Of a DNA stretch of 10,535 bases, positions 1 to 6,243 are shown one piece after another. The notes beneath the pieces are model-generated. The model was given only the letters and a program-made list of their open reading frames with translations, ran no database searches and had not been told where the DNA came from. Source of the stretch: Lentisphaerota bacterium. GTDB taxonomy: Bacteria > Verrucomicrobiota > Lentisphaeria > Oligosphaerales > Oligosphaeraceae. The first letter of the stretch is position 1. The number at the start of each line of letters is the position of its first letter. The stretch lies in NCBI GenBank assembly GCA_012800625.1, contig JAAZIY010000087.1, forward strand, positions 1 through 10,535, written 5' to 3'. Made by a program: the position numbers and the translations under genes.

Positions 1-1
1 A

Positions 2-118
2 GAGCAGCAGGCCGAACTGAAATTCGACGAATGTGTCTATGCCGTGACCCCGGGACAGCTGGCGGTATGCTACCAGAATGAGGAAGTCATCGCCTCAGGA
101 TGGATAATGCCGCAGTAA
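2..118 (+). CDS. mnmA: tRNA-specific 2-thiouridylase MnmA, C-terminal fragment
   Basis: The frame is open from the left edge to a TAA at 116-118 and gives the last 38 residues of a protein. The segment FDECVYAVTPGQLAVCY followed by a SGWI motif matches the C-terminal beta-barrel of MnmA (TrmU), where FDEPVxAVTPGQxAVFY and GGGxI are conserved. MnmA uses ATP and sulfur relayed from a cysteine desulfurase to make 2-thiouridine at the wobble position of tRNAs for Lys, Glu and Gln, in the cytoplasm. The PP-loop and catalytic cysteines lie outside the window, so activity cannot be judged. Two small departures from the usual motif are visible: Cys for Pro after FDE, and ASG in place of GGG. A repeat array begins 12 nt after the stop. 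Confidence 0.85.
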   Translation, partial: EQQAELKFDECVYAVTPGQLAVCYQNEEVIASGWIMPQ

Positions 119-130
119 AAAGATGATGGG

Positions 131-203
131 ACACGAAGGGGGAGGACACGAAGACACACGAAGAGACACGAAGGTACACTAAGTCACACTAAGTTACACC
201 AAT
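131..203 (+). repeat. ACACNAAG decamer array downstream of mnmA
   Basis: Six units start at exact 10-bp steps (146, 156, 166, 176, 186, 196), and one more starts at 131. The cores are ACACGAAG (131, 146, 156, 166), ACACTAAG (176, 186) and a decayed ACACCAAT (196). Each is followed by a variable dinucleotide. The array fills most of the gap between mnmA and the transporter gene. It is the longest of the arrays in the window. Positions 138-159 are identical to the reverse complement of 3681-3702 in the ssb-pilC gap. Confidence 0.85.
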
Positions 204-243
204 TTCACAAGCATCACTTTATCTGCACGAAAGGTAATTATTC

Positions 244-1173
244 ATGGGCAAGTCCGACATTTTGAAGTCATCTTTTTTCTGGGGTCTGGCTGCCTCGATA
301 GCCGGCGTATCACTTTTCAGCACAGTTGAGATAGCCAGCAAATTTGTCGGCGAGCGCAGTCAGATCGACGCCTACATGATGGTATTCATGCGTTTTTTTG
401 TCACTGGCATCCTGCTTTTGGCCTTTGGTGCTCCTGCTTACCTCAAGGAAAAGGGCTGGCCAGGCTGGTCGGACTGGAAATATTTTATTATCAATGGGCT
501 AGTAGGCATTGCCATCAGCCTGAGCTTTTTCCACCTTGCCATAGAGATGTTCGAGAATGCCTCCTCCTCGGCGGTTGTCTTCAGCGCCAATGCGGTTTTT
601 GCCATAGTCATAGCGCGTTTTGTCAACCAGGAGCCTTGGACCTTGCAGAAATGGCTGGCGCTGGCCTTGGCCCTGGGCGGTATTTCCCTGTTTATCTTTG
701 AAAAGGGAACCCCCTCGATGGAGGCTCTGAAGGCGATACTGGTGATGTGCCTGGCAGCCATGGGCTTCGCCTTCAGTGTCTGCCTGACCCGCAAGGTGGT
801 CAATAACTACGGCGCCTCATTTTTTATGGGTATCTCCTCTTTGCTGGGCAGCTTTTTTATCTTGCCGGTGGCACTGCTGAAGCTACAGGGGAATCTGCTG
901 CACGAGCTGCAGAATGCCTGGTTTCCGCTCTCCTATATCGTGCTCATCGGCACAGCAGTGGCATATCTCTTATATTATCTGGGACTGAAAAAAGTAAGTG
1001 CCTTCATTGCCTCCATGGTCTTCTTCCTTAAACCCGGCCTGGCCTGCATACTGGCATGGCTCATACGCGGTGAAAAGATGAACGCCTGGACCATGTCAGG
1101 CACCTTCATTATCTTTGTGGCTCTGTTTATGACCCTGCTGAAAAAGCCGGCGAAAAAACTCAGTGCGTCTTAG
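244..1173 (+). CDS. EamA/DMT-family inner-membrane transporter
   Basis: This 309-residue, very hydrophobic protein has about ten membrane helices arranged as two EamA repeats (roughly residues 13-152 and 165-298). The end of the first repeat reads SANAVFAIVIARFVNQE, then a short loop and another helix. The second ends FFLKPGLACILAWLIRGE, then a loop and a last helix. Both fit the PxxAxxxxxxxxGE signature of drug/metabolite transporters. A positively charged tail (KKPAKKL) closes the protein. The family exports or exchanges small molecules such as amino acids, nucleosides or sugars; the substrate cannot be told from sequence. The ATG at 244 is preceded by GAAAGG at 229-234 with 9 nt spacing. 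The PNP-like gene follows after 56 bp on the same strand, so the two may be co-transcribed. Confidence 0.85.
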   Translation: MGKSDILKSSFFWGLAASIAGVSLFSTVEIASKFVGERSQIDAYMMVFMRFFVTGILLLAFGAPAYLKEKGWPGWSDWKYFIINGLVGIAISLSFFHLAIEMFENASSSAVVFSANAVFAIVIARFVNQEPWTLQKWLALALALGGISLFIFEKGTPSMEALKAILVMCLAAMGFAFSVCLTRKVVNNYGASFFMGISSLLGSFFILPVALLKLQGNLLHELQNAWFPLSYIVLIGTAVAYLLYYLGLKKVSAFIASMVFFLKPGLACILAWLIRGEKMNAWTMSGTFIIFVALFMTLLKKPAKKLSAS

Positions 1174-1229
1174 TCTGTCTTGCTGTCTCAAAAATCCTGC
1201 CGACCAATTTTTTATACAGGCTCCGGATT

Positions 1230-2207
1230 ATGGAATCAAGCCGAACCACACAATTCAGAGAGCAGCTCGAGCTGGCGCGGCATTTCCTGCGCAAGAATCT
1301 GCCTGGCATAGAACAAGCCAATATATTCCTGCAGTTTTCCGCCGGCTTTGTCAGCGACAGCCTCTTTGATGAAAGCCCGCTGAGCCTGGAGCTGGCCGAC
1401 TTGCCCGGAATGCCCAGGCACCCCACTCCGGACAGGGTGCAGCCGCGCTTTCTTTTTGGACTTTGCCGCCGGCTGCCTATCCTGGTGCTGAGCGGACACC
1501 GCCAGCTCTGCGAAGGAAACGGCCTGCTACCCTGTCTGCTACCTACTATGGCAGCCAGCAGCCTGGGATTGCGCAAACATATATATGTGGGACAGGCAAT
1601 CAGCCTGATCCCGGAAATCAAAAACGGCAACTACTGCCTGCTGACTGACTTCCTAAATGGATATTCGTTTTCTCCCCTGGACGGACTGCATAGCCTGCTG
1701 GAAAACCCCTTCCCCGACCTAAGCACCGCGCTCTCGCAGGAGCTTAACAGCGAAATCTTCAATGCCATGCACCAGGTTGGCCTGGACTTCAGACACTGCA
1801 CCTATCAAAGCCAGCCCGGCATGCATTTCTGCACCGACGCCGAGGCCGAACTGGCACGAAAAAATGGCGCCGATATACTTGGACATGACCTGGTGATGGA
1901 AATCATGACGGCATATGCCATGAAATGTAAAGTGGCCGCAATCATGTTGGCGGGCGGACAAAACCTGCATCCGGGAAAAAATAACACCTTGAAAAGAGAT
2001 GAACTGCTCCTAACCAGTAAACTCTGCAGCGCACAACTCATCAGAGGACTGAAGCTGGCATTAAATGAAATCGACCAGGTCGGAAAACAGGAAAATTTCC
2101 GGCGTTTGCCAGAAGCAGAAGCGGGCGAATTGCTGCAACAAGGCATTACACGGAAATCAGGCAACAAGACAAAACTGAAAATATTAAAAAACAAGTGGCC
2201 AGAGTAA
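1230..2207 (+). CDS. Divergent purine nucleoside phosphorylase (PNP) family protein, probably non-canonical
   Basis: By eye, this 325-residue protein follows the trimeric PNP family from end to end. LADLPGMPRHPTP (56-68) matches the IPGFPxSTVPGH region. LSGHRQLCEGNG (87-98) matches GRxHxYEG. LIPEIKNGNYCLLTDFLN (126-143) matches the LNPxxxxGDxMLIxDHIN region. FPDLSTAL (161-168) matches FPxMSxAY. GADILGHDLVMEIMTAYA (213-230) matches GADAVGMSTVPEVxVARH. The key residues are replaced: the GSG phosphate loop is FSAGF (36-40), the purine-binding Glu of FET is Cys201, the GMS Met-Ser is His219-Asp220, and the ITN Asn is Gly. PNP normally splits purine nucleosides with phosphate in the cytosol; this copy may be a pseudoenzyme or act on another substrate. 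A basic C-terminal tail of about 45 residues exceeds the usual length of 270-290. The Shine-Dalgarno before 1230 is weak. The reading frame is intact, so it is not an obvious pseudogene. Confidence 0.65.
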   Translation: MESSRTTQFREQLELARHFLRKNLPGIEQANIFLQFSAGFVSDSLFDESPLSLELADLPGMPRHPTPDRVQPRFLFGLCRRLPILVLSGHRQLCEGNGLLPCLLPTMAASSLGLRKHIYVGQAISLIPEIKNGNYCLLTDFLNGYSFSPLDGLHSLLENPFPDLSTALSQELNSEIFNAMHQVGLDFRHCTYQSQPGMHFCTDAEAELARKNGADILGHDLVMEIMTAYAMKCKVAAIMLAGGQNLHPGKNNTLKRDELLLTSKLCSAQLIRGLKLALNEIDQVGKQENFRRLPEAEAGELLQQGITRKSGNKTKLKILKNKWPE

Positions 2208-2324
2208 CACGGCTCCGAGGCCCACAGCTTTGAAGAACACTAAGCTTCTTTGAAATATATAAAAGCATAAAGAATCATATAGAATCCCAAGCTTTCCCAA
2301 TTTTTACGACTTTTTTCGTGGTGA

Positions 2325-2356
2325 TGCCGGCACCAGCCTAATTGCTGGCACCGGCA
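2325..2356. terminator. GC-rich stem-loop between convergent genes
   Basis: TGCCGGCACCAGC (2325-2337) pairs with GCTGGCACCGGCA (2344-2356) around a 6-nt loop. The stem has 5 bp, a 2x2 mismatch, then 6 bp. It sits between the stop of the PNP-like gene and the stop of the secreted-protein gene, where a bidirectional terminator would be expected. No U-tract directly follows the stem on either strand (the T-run at 2311-2316 is on the wrong side for the plus strand), so it is not a classical intrinsic terminator. Confidence 0.35.
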
Positions 2357-2383
2357 CTGCTGTACAGCTCTTGACTGAGCAGC

Positions 2384-2746
2384 CTATTTCTCCTTCATGC
2401 CCTCAATCTCATCGCTGAGCTTACTTTGTTCGGCATATATTTCGCTCAGTTTGGGTTCGGCGGCGCAATACAAGGCCCTGATCTCCGCCTCGAGCTTTTG
2501 CACCTTCTCTTGCAAGAGGGGGTCTTTGTCGGCGGCCTCGCGCTCTAATCTCTTTGCCTGATTACGCTTATAGAGTAGTTTGCCGCGCAGCACCGCCACC
2601 GGGTCACGCACTGGCTTGACGCTTTCCGGCGCCAAAACCTCCCCCGCCGGAGCGGCTAGTTTGGCCTTTTTACCCTGCGCAAATAACATAGTGCCGCCGC
2701 AGATGAACAAGAGCAAAAATAGGCTGCGAATAAATGTCTGCTTCAT
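2384..2746 (-). CDS. Small secreted coiled-coil protein of unknown function
   Basis: The start at 2746 is set by a strong AAAGGAG 7 nt upstream of the ATG (minus strand). A longer in-frame ATG at 2818 would put 24 polar residues ahead of the signal peptide and has no comparable site. The 120-residue product begins MKQTFIRSLFLLLFICGG and continues to about residue 24 (LFAQ), a typical Sec signal peptide. The Cys at 16 is not in a good lipobox (LFIC, with Ile at -1). After a Pro/Ala/Lys-rich stretch (25-50), residues 50-118 are charged and helical with heptad-like Leu spacing, suggesting a short coiled coil in the periplasm or outside the cell. One Cys (94) remains in the mature part. I do not recognise the family. 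It stands alone, divergent from ssb. Confidence 0.7.
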   Translation of the reverse strand: MKQTFIRSLFLLLFICGGTMLFAQGKKAKLAAPAGEVLAPESVKPVRDPVAVLRGKLLYKRNQAKRLEREAADKDPLLQEKVQKLEAEIRALYCAAEPKLSEIYAEQSKLSDEIEGMKEK

Positions 2747-2854
2747 AACGGGTCTCCTTTCCAATGCCGCACACTTAGAGCCAGAGGAAAAAAAACTGTC
2801 GATGCAGGCCCGGCCCAAAGTGGTGCAAAAGAAAAAAATCCTGCATCTTCACTA

Positions 2855-2882
2855 AGCATAAGCTCTCTTTACAAAATTGCAA
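2855..2882 (-). promoter_or_regulatory. Putative promoter of the secreted-protein gene
   Basis: On the minus strand, TTGCAA (2882-2877) is followed by a 16-nt spacer and TATGCT (2860-2855), a fair sigma-70-type pair. The -35 hexamer lies in the left arm of the inverted repeat at 2875-2908. Transcription would start about 100 nt before the ATG at 2746. Confidence 0.4.
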
Positions 2883-2908
2883 ATTATTCTATCAAATTAT
2901 TTGCAATT
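2875..2908. promoter_or_regulatory. AT-rich 10-bp inverted repeat, possible operator
   Basis: AATTGCAAAT (2875-2884) and ATTTGCAATT (2899-2908) are perfect reverse complements separated by 14 bp. Each arm holds the palindrome TTGCAA. The repeat lies midway in the divergent intergenic region, and each arm coincides with a candidate -35 box. A dimeric regulator bound here could affect both genes. It could also be a chance symmetry in AT-rich DNA. Confidence 0.4.
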
Positions 2909-2928
2909 AATTTATTTTGAGCTATAGT
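2901..2928 (+). promoter_or_regulatory. Putative ssb promoter
   Basis: TTGCAA (2901-2906), a 16-nt spacer and TATAGT (2923-2928) form a good sigma-70-type promoter pointing at ssb. The mRNA leader would be about 105 nt. The -35 overlaps the right arm of the inverted repeat at 2875-2908. Confidence 0.45.
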
Positions 2929-3039
2929 TGTGATAGGTCGCAGGCAGAGAATTGCAGCTACATGTGAAAAGCGCAAACTGGCGGACTATATTAGGCCGTC
3001 CCTGCAAAACACAACATCACCAGGCAAGGAGGTACTCAG

Positions 3040-3600
3040 ATGGCTAATTTTAACCGAGTAATGCTGATGGGCAATCTTACGCGCGACCCGCTGCTAAAGG
3101 CGCTACCCAACGGAATGTCTGTGTGTGAGATGGGGCTGGCGGTCAACCGCTATTTTAAAACACAACAGGGGGAGGACAAAAGCGATGTCTGTTTCTTAGA
3201 CATAGAATGCTTTGGCAAAACCGCGGACAACTGCAGCCGCTATCTGCGCAAAGGCTCCGGAGCCTTCATTGAAGGCAGATTGAAACAGGATAAATGGGTA
3301 GACAAGAACAGCGGTCAAAACCGCTACAAGCTGCTAGTGGTGGCCGACAAAGTAGAGTTCCTTGGCTCGCCGCAGCATAGAGCGCAGCAAGCAGGCGCGC
3401 AGCAAAGCAATCCGCAAAGAAGCGCCTATGACAGCTTCGGACGCGAGAACGTCTCGCCATTCACCGGCCAGCCACTTCCCGCGGCGGCATACAACCCGCC
3501 TATGCCAAATACAGTGGGGGTACAGGATAATGCCAACGACTTGCCGCCGGTGGAGTCATACGAAGACGAAATCATCGAAGATGACAACCTGCCCTTCTAA
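3040..3600 (+). CDS. ssb: Single-stranded DNA-binding protein SSB
   Basis: This 186-residue protein has the N-terminal OB fold of bacterial SSB (about 1-110). It begins MANFNRVMLMGNLTRDP, followed by LAVNRYF, FLDIECFGKTADNCSRYLRKG and GAFIEGRLKQDKW. A Gln/Pro/Asn-rich flexible linker (about 111-170) leads to an acidic tip ending EDDNLPF, the C-terminal peptide that recruits RecO, PriA, exonuclease I and other partners. SSB coats single-stranded DNA as a tetramer during replication, repair and recombination. A strong AAGGAGGT (3026-3033) sits 6 nt before the ATG. Here ssb is flanked by a divergent and a convergent gene and not by rpsF or rpsR, so it is probably transcribed alone. Confidence 0.96.
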   Translation: MANFNRVMLMGNLTRDPLLKALPNGMSVCEMGLAVNRYFKTQQGEDKSDVCFLDIECFGKTADNCSRYLRKGSGAFIEGRLKQDKWVDKNSGQNRYKLLVVADKVEFLGSPQHRAQQAGAQQSNPQRSAYDSFGRENVSPFTGQPLPAAAYNPPMPNTVGVQDNANDLPPVESYEDEIIEDDNLPF

Positions 3601-3612
3601 AAATATTTTTGG

Positions 3613-3640
3613 CCACCAAGACACACAAAGGCACACTAAG
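3613..3640 (+). repeat. ACACNAAG decamer array downstream of ssb (left arm)
   Basis: Three units lie 10 bp apart (3613 CCACCAAG, 3623 ACACAAAG, 3633 ACACTAAG), starting 12 nt after the ssb stop. They face the opposing array at 3657-3694. Confidence 0.8.
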
Positions 3641-3683
3641 GAGTTCAAGTTAACCCCTTAGTGTGCCTTTGTGTGTCTTAGTG
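3614..3683. terminator. Long hairpin made of opposed repeat arrays between ssb and pilC
   Basis: Positions 3618-3641 and 3656-3679 are perfect reverse complements (24 bp) around a 14-nt loop. Allowing one mismatch extends the arms to 3614 and 3683. The hairpin lies between two convergent stop codons, so it would form at the 3' end of both mRNAs. In the pilC direction a short U-rich stretch (TATTTTT, complement of 3601-3609) follows after about 5 nt. In the ssb direction no U-tract follows. It can act as a bidirectional terminator, an mRNA-stabilising structure or an RNase III substrate; the role is inferred. Confidence 0.6.
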
Positions 3684-3694
3684 TGTCTTCGTGT
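3657..3694 (-). repeat. ACACNAAG decamer array downstream of pilC (right arm)
   Basis: Four units on the minus strand lie exactly 10 bp apart: ACACGAAG (3694-3687), ACACTAAG (3684-3677), ACACAAAG (3674-3667) and ACACTAAG (3664-3657). The first lies 13 nt beyond the pilC stop. The order of variant units mirrors the left arm, which is why the two pair perfectly. Confidence 0.82.
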
Positions 3695-3707
3695 CCTCCC
3701 CCCTTTG

Positions 3708-4970
3708 TCAGCCTCCCAGCTTGTCGATCATCTTGACCATGGGTGCGAACAATGCGATAACGATGCCGCCGACCACTACGGCCAGGAAGCAGATCATGAC
3801 GGGTTCGATAAGGGCGGTCATGCCCTCGACGGCGCGGTCCACCTCTTCCTCGTAGACTCCGGCCACCCGGTTAAGCATGTCTGGCAGCGCGCCGGTCTCC
3901 TCGCCCACTTCTACCATACTGCAGAGCATCAGCGGGAAGACGCGCGATTTTTCCAGCGGGCGGGTCATGCCCTCGCCCTCTTTAACCGCGTCGTGCACAT
4001 CTTGGATAGCCCTGGCCACCAACTCGTTGCCGGAGGTGTCCTTGACGATCTGCAAGGCCTGCAAGACGGCCACGCCGGAACCCATTAGCGTGCCCAGGGT
4101 ACGGCAGAAGCGCGCTGATATATTCTTGATGATCAAACCGTTAAAAGGCGGCAGTTTCATGGCTACAAAGTCGAAGGCGTAGGCCCCCGGCTTGGTTTTC
4201 AAAATCAGCTTGAAAATAAAAATGCCCACGGCCAGTCCGATAACGAAGCCGATCACGTTGTCTTTGAGGGCGGCGCTGGCGGCGATCACGAAAGTAGTGA
4301 TGCCCGGCAGGGTCTCGCCGGGAAGCATCTCCTCGAACATCTTGGCGAATTTGGGGATGACGAAAACCATGAGGCCGGCGGTAATGGCCATGGCGATGGT
4401 AAGCACTGCGATGGGATAGACCATGGCGGACTTGACCTTGCCGGCGATGCGCTGCGCCTTCTCCATAAACTCGGCCAGGCGCACCAGCACGATCTCCATG
4501 GCGCCGGAGGCCTCGCCGGCTCGCACCATGCTGACGTAAAGCTTGTTGAAGGAGCGCGGAAAATTAGCCAGGGCCTCGGAAAACGTGGCGCCGGCCTCGA
4601 CCGCGTCGGCCAGGCCTTTACATACGGTATTGACCGCCGGCACGCTGCCTTTGGCCTGGCGCTCGAGTGTGCGCAGGGCGCGCACCAGGGGCAGGCCGGC
4701 CTCAAGCAATGTGGCCATCTGCCGGGTCATGGTGCACAGGTCCTTGCTGGCGATTTTAGGCGAGCCAAAGAGGAAGCCTGCACCGCCCTTGGCGGCTCCG
4801 GCCTGGCCGGCGCCGGCCTTCTTCTGCGCGCCGCCGGCAAGCACCACCGAGGTGGGAAACAAGCCTTGCTGTTTAAGTTGATTGGTGGCTTCCTTGTCAT
4901 CGTTGGCCTCGATGACGCCTTTACGTTCCTTGCCGTTGCCGTCAACGGCGACATATTGGAATTTAGCCAT
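3708..4970 (-). CDS. pilC: Type IV pilus inner-membrane platform protein PilC (GspF family)
   Basis: This 420-residue protein is the membrane platform on which the pilus ATPases act. It begins FQYVAVDGNGKERKGVIEA, the usual PilC/GspF N-terminus. Two T2SSF domains follow: about 78-200 (TRQMATLLEAGLPLVRAL, then MVRAGEASGAM) and about 283-405 (FCRTLGTLMGSGVAVLQAL, then MVEVGEETGALPDML). Membrane helices are predicted near 183-206, 237-257 and 388-409. A Gly/Ala/Lys-rich linker (about 46-65) separates the N-terminal segment from the first domain. The ATG at 4970 has GGGAG 8 nt upstream on the minus strand. It is the last gene of the leftward pilus block, 73 bp after pilT. A type II secretion GspF is the alternative, but the adjacent pilT favours a pilus. 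Confidence 0.93.
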   Translation of the reverse strand: MAKFQYVAVDGNGKERKGVIEANDDKEATNQLKQQGLFPTSVVLAGGAQKKAGAGQAGAAKGGAGFLFGSPKIASKDLCTMTRQMATLLEAGLPLVRALRTLERQAKGSVPAVNTVCKGLADAVEAGATFSEALANFPRSFNKLYVSMVRAGEASGAMEIVLVRLAEFMEKAQRIAGKVKSAMVYPIAVLTIAMAITAGLMVFVIPKFAKMFEEMLPGETLPGITTFVIAASAALKDNVIGFVIGLAVGIFIFKLILKTKPGAYAFDFVAMKLPPFNGLIIKNISARFCRTLGTLMGSGVAVLQALQIVKDTSGNELVARAIQDVHDAVKEGEGMTRPLEKSRVFPLMLCSMVEVGEETGALPDMLNRVAGVYEEEVDRAVEGMTALIEPVMICFLAVVVGGIVIALFAPMVKMIDKLGG

Positions 4971-4992
4971 GAGCAGTACTCCCGAGTTGGAT

Positions 4993-4998
4993 ATTATA
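4993..4998 (-). promoter_or_regulatory. Consensus -10 box in the pilT-pilC gap
   Basis: The minus strand reads a perfect TATAAT at 4998-4993, about 23 nt before the pilC ATG. No good -35 is seen 16-18 nt upstream, so an internal pilC promoter is only possible. The leader would be very short. Confidence 0.25.
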
Positions 4999-5013
4999 CA
5001 AAAATGTAAAGAG

Positions 5014-5029
5014 CTTTGTTCCTTTGTGT
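5014..5029 (-). repeat. Remnant ACACNAAG unit downstream of pilT
   Basis: On the minus strand one full core (ACACAAAG, 5029-5022) is followed by a decayed one (GAACAAAG, 5021-5014). The intact core is 14 nt beyond the pilT stop, the same position as at the other arrays. This is short enough to be chance taken alone. Confidence 0.4.
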
Positions 5030-5043
5030 TGCAGTATGCCAGA

Positions 5044-6126
5044 CTACTGATTTTCCTTCAGGTTCTGCTTGATGCTGGCAATGATGCCCTCGGCGTCACG
5101 GCACTTGGTAATCAGGTCGCCGTAGGAGATTTTGCCGTCGTTATAGAGCTGCAGCAAGTGGGCGTCCAGGGTATTCATGCCCCACTTTGCTCCAGTTTGG
5201 ATATCAGAGGTAATGCGGAAGGTCTTGCCGTCGCGGATAAGAGCCGAGATAGACGGGGTCTGGATAAGAATCTCGAAGGCAGCCACGCGCCCCTTCTTGT
5301 CTATGCGCTTCAGCAGCACCTGCGAAATAACACAGATAAGCGTGGAGGCCAGCTGCGTGCGCACCTGGGCCTGCTGTGTGGTGGGAAAGGAGTCGACGAT
5401 ACGGTCGACGGTCTCGGCGGCGCCAGTGGTATGCAGAGTGCCGAAGACCAGGTGTCCGGTTTCGGCGGCGGTGATGGCCGCGCTGATGGTCTCCAGGTCG
5501 CGCATCTCTCCAACCAGGATGGTATCCGGGTCTTGTCGCAGGGCGCGCCTGATGGCTTCGGAGAAGGATGGCACATCGGTATGCACTTCACGCTGGGTAA
5601 GGACGCTGTTTTTATGTTCGTGATAGAACTCGATGGGATCCTCAATGGTGATGATGTGATCGCGTTTCTCATGATTCAAGATATTTATCATAGAAGCCAG
5701 CGTAGTTGATTTGCCGCTGCCGGTAGGGCCGGTCACCAGCACCAGGCCGCGGGGTCGAAACAAGATGTCCTTGACCGAGGGCGGCAGCCCAATTTGCTCC
5801 ATGGTCAACACTGTGTTGGGTATGGTACGCAGCACCATGCCTATGCCGCCCTTGGCTTTGAACACGCTGACGCGGAAACGCGCGCGGTCGCCGAAGGCGA
5901 AACCGAAGTCGACGCCGCCGTCCTGCTGCAAGAGCTGCTGATTGGCCTCCGAGGTAATCGACTTCATCAGATACTCGGTGTCATCCGGCGTCATCGGGTC
6001 GGTGTCCAGGGGCATCATTTCACCATGCTGGCGGATCACCGGCGGCGAATAACAAGGGATATGCAGATCGCTGGCGCCCTCTTCCAGCACCAGGTCGAGC
6101 AGATCGCTCATCTCTAGTCTTGCCAT
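5044..6126 (-). CDS. pilT: Twitching motility retraction ATPase PilT
   Basis: This 360-residue protein is the usual length for PilT, the hexameric ATPase that depolymerises type IV pili at the cytoplasmic face of the inner membrane. The N-terminal domain has the PilT-type SDLHI motif (19-23). The core carries Walker A GPTGSGKST (133-141), the Asp box ITIEDPIEF (159-167), Walker B ILVGEMRD (203-210) after RQDPD, and the His box TGHLVFGTLHTTGA (223-236). Residues 292-301 (SISALIRDGK) correspond to the AIRNLIREGK motif needed for retraction in PilT, which separates it from PilB. The ATG at 6126 has AAAGGAG 8 nt upstream. It lies 117 bp downstream of pilB copy 1 and 73 bp upstream of pilC. Confidence 0.95.
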   Translation of the reverse strand: MARLEMSDLLDLVLEEGASDLHIPCYSPPVIRQHGEMMPLDTDPMTPDDTEYLMKSITSEANQQLLQQDGGVDFGFAFGDRARFRVSVFKAKGGIGMVLRTIPNTVLTMEQIGLPPSVKDILFRPRGLVLVTGPTGSGKSTTLASMINILNHEKRDHIITIEDPIEFYHEHKNSVLTQREVHTDVPSFSEAIRRALRQDPDTILVGEMRDLETISAAITAAETGHLVFGTLHTTGAAETVDRIVDSFPTTQQAQVRTQLASTLICVISQVLLKRIDKKGRVAAFEILIQTPSISALIRDGKTFRITSDIQTGAKWGMNTLDAHLLQLYNDGKISYGDLITKCRDAEGIIASIKQNLKENQ

Positions 6127-6188
6127 GATAAAAACTCCTTTTGCATATAAGGCCAGTCCTGGTCAGAGCTCGTCAAAAAGCCGGGCTG

Positions 6189-6217
6189 CAGGAATTTGGA
6201 CACTAAGTCACACCAAG
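6189..6217 (+). repeat. ACACNAAG repeat pair with AT-rich leader downstream of pilB copy 1
   Basis: ACACTAAG (6200-6207) and ACACCAAG (6210-6217) are 10 bp apart. They follow a leader reading CAGGAATTTGGACAC (6189-6203, overlapping the first unit), which recurs exactly at 9947-9961 near recF. The array ends 26 nt from the pilB stop at 6244 and is on the strand opposite to the gene. Confidence 0.65.
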
Positions 6218-6243
6218 TCACGGCGTGATTTTACGGTTTCAGT

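Noticed and set aside
131..203. CRISPR array
   Set aside because: The repeated unit is only 8 bp at a 10-bp step, with no 25-40 bp repeats or unique spacers and no cas genes.
2232..2250. Hairpin GAAG/CTTC after the PNP-like gene, with a single ACACTAAG at 2237-2244
   Set aside because: The stem is only 4-5 bp and a lone 8-bp core is expected by chance at some rate, so neither is listed as a feature. The core does lie 29 nt after the stop codon, similar to the arrays.
2747..2818. N-terminal extension of the secreted protein to an ATG at 2818
   Set aside because: It would bury the signal peptide behind 24 polar residues. The strong AAAGGAG is placed for the ATG at 2746.
4882..5709. 275-codon rightward open frame across the pilT-pilC junction
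   Set aside because: It overlaps pilT almost entirely in antisense and shows no motif or ribosome binding site of its own.
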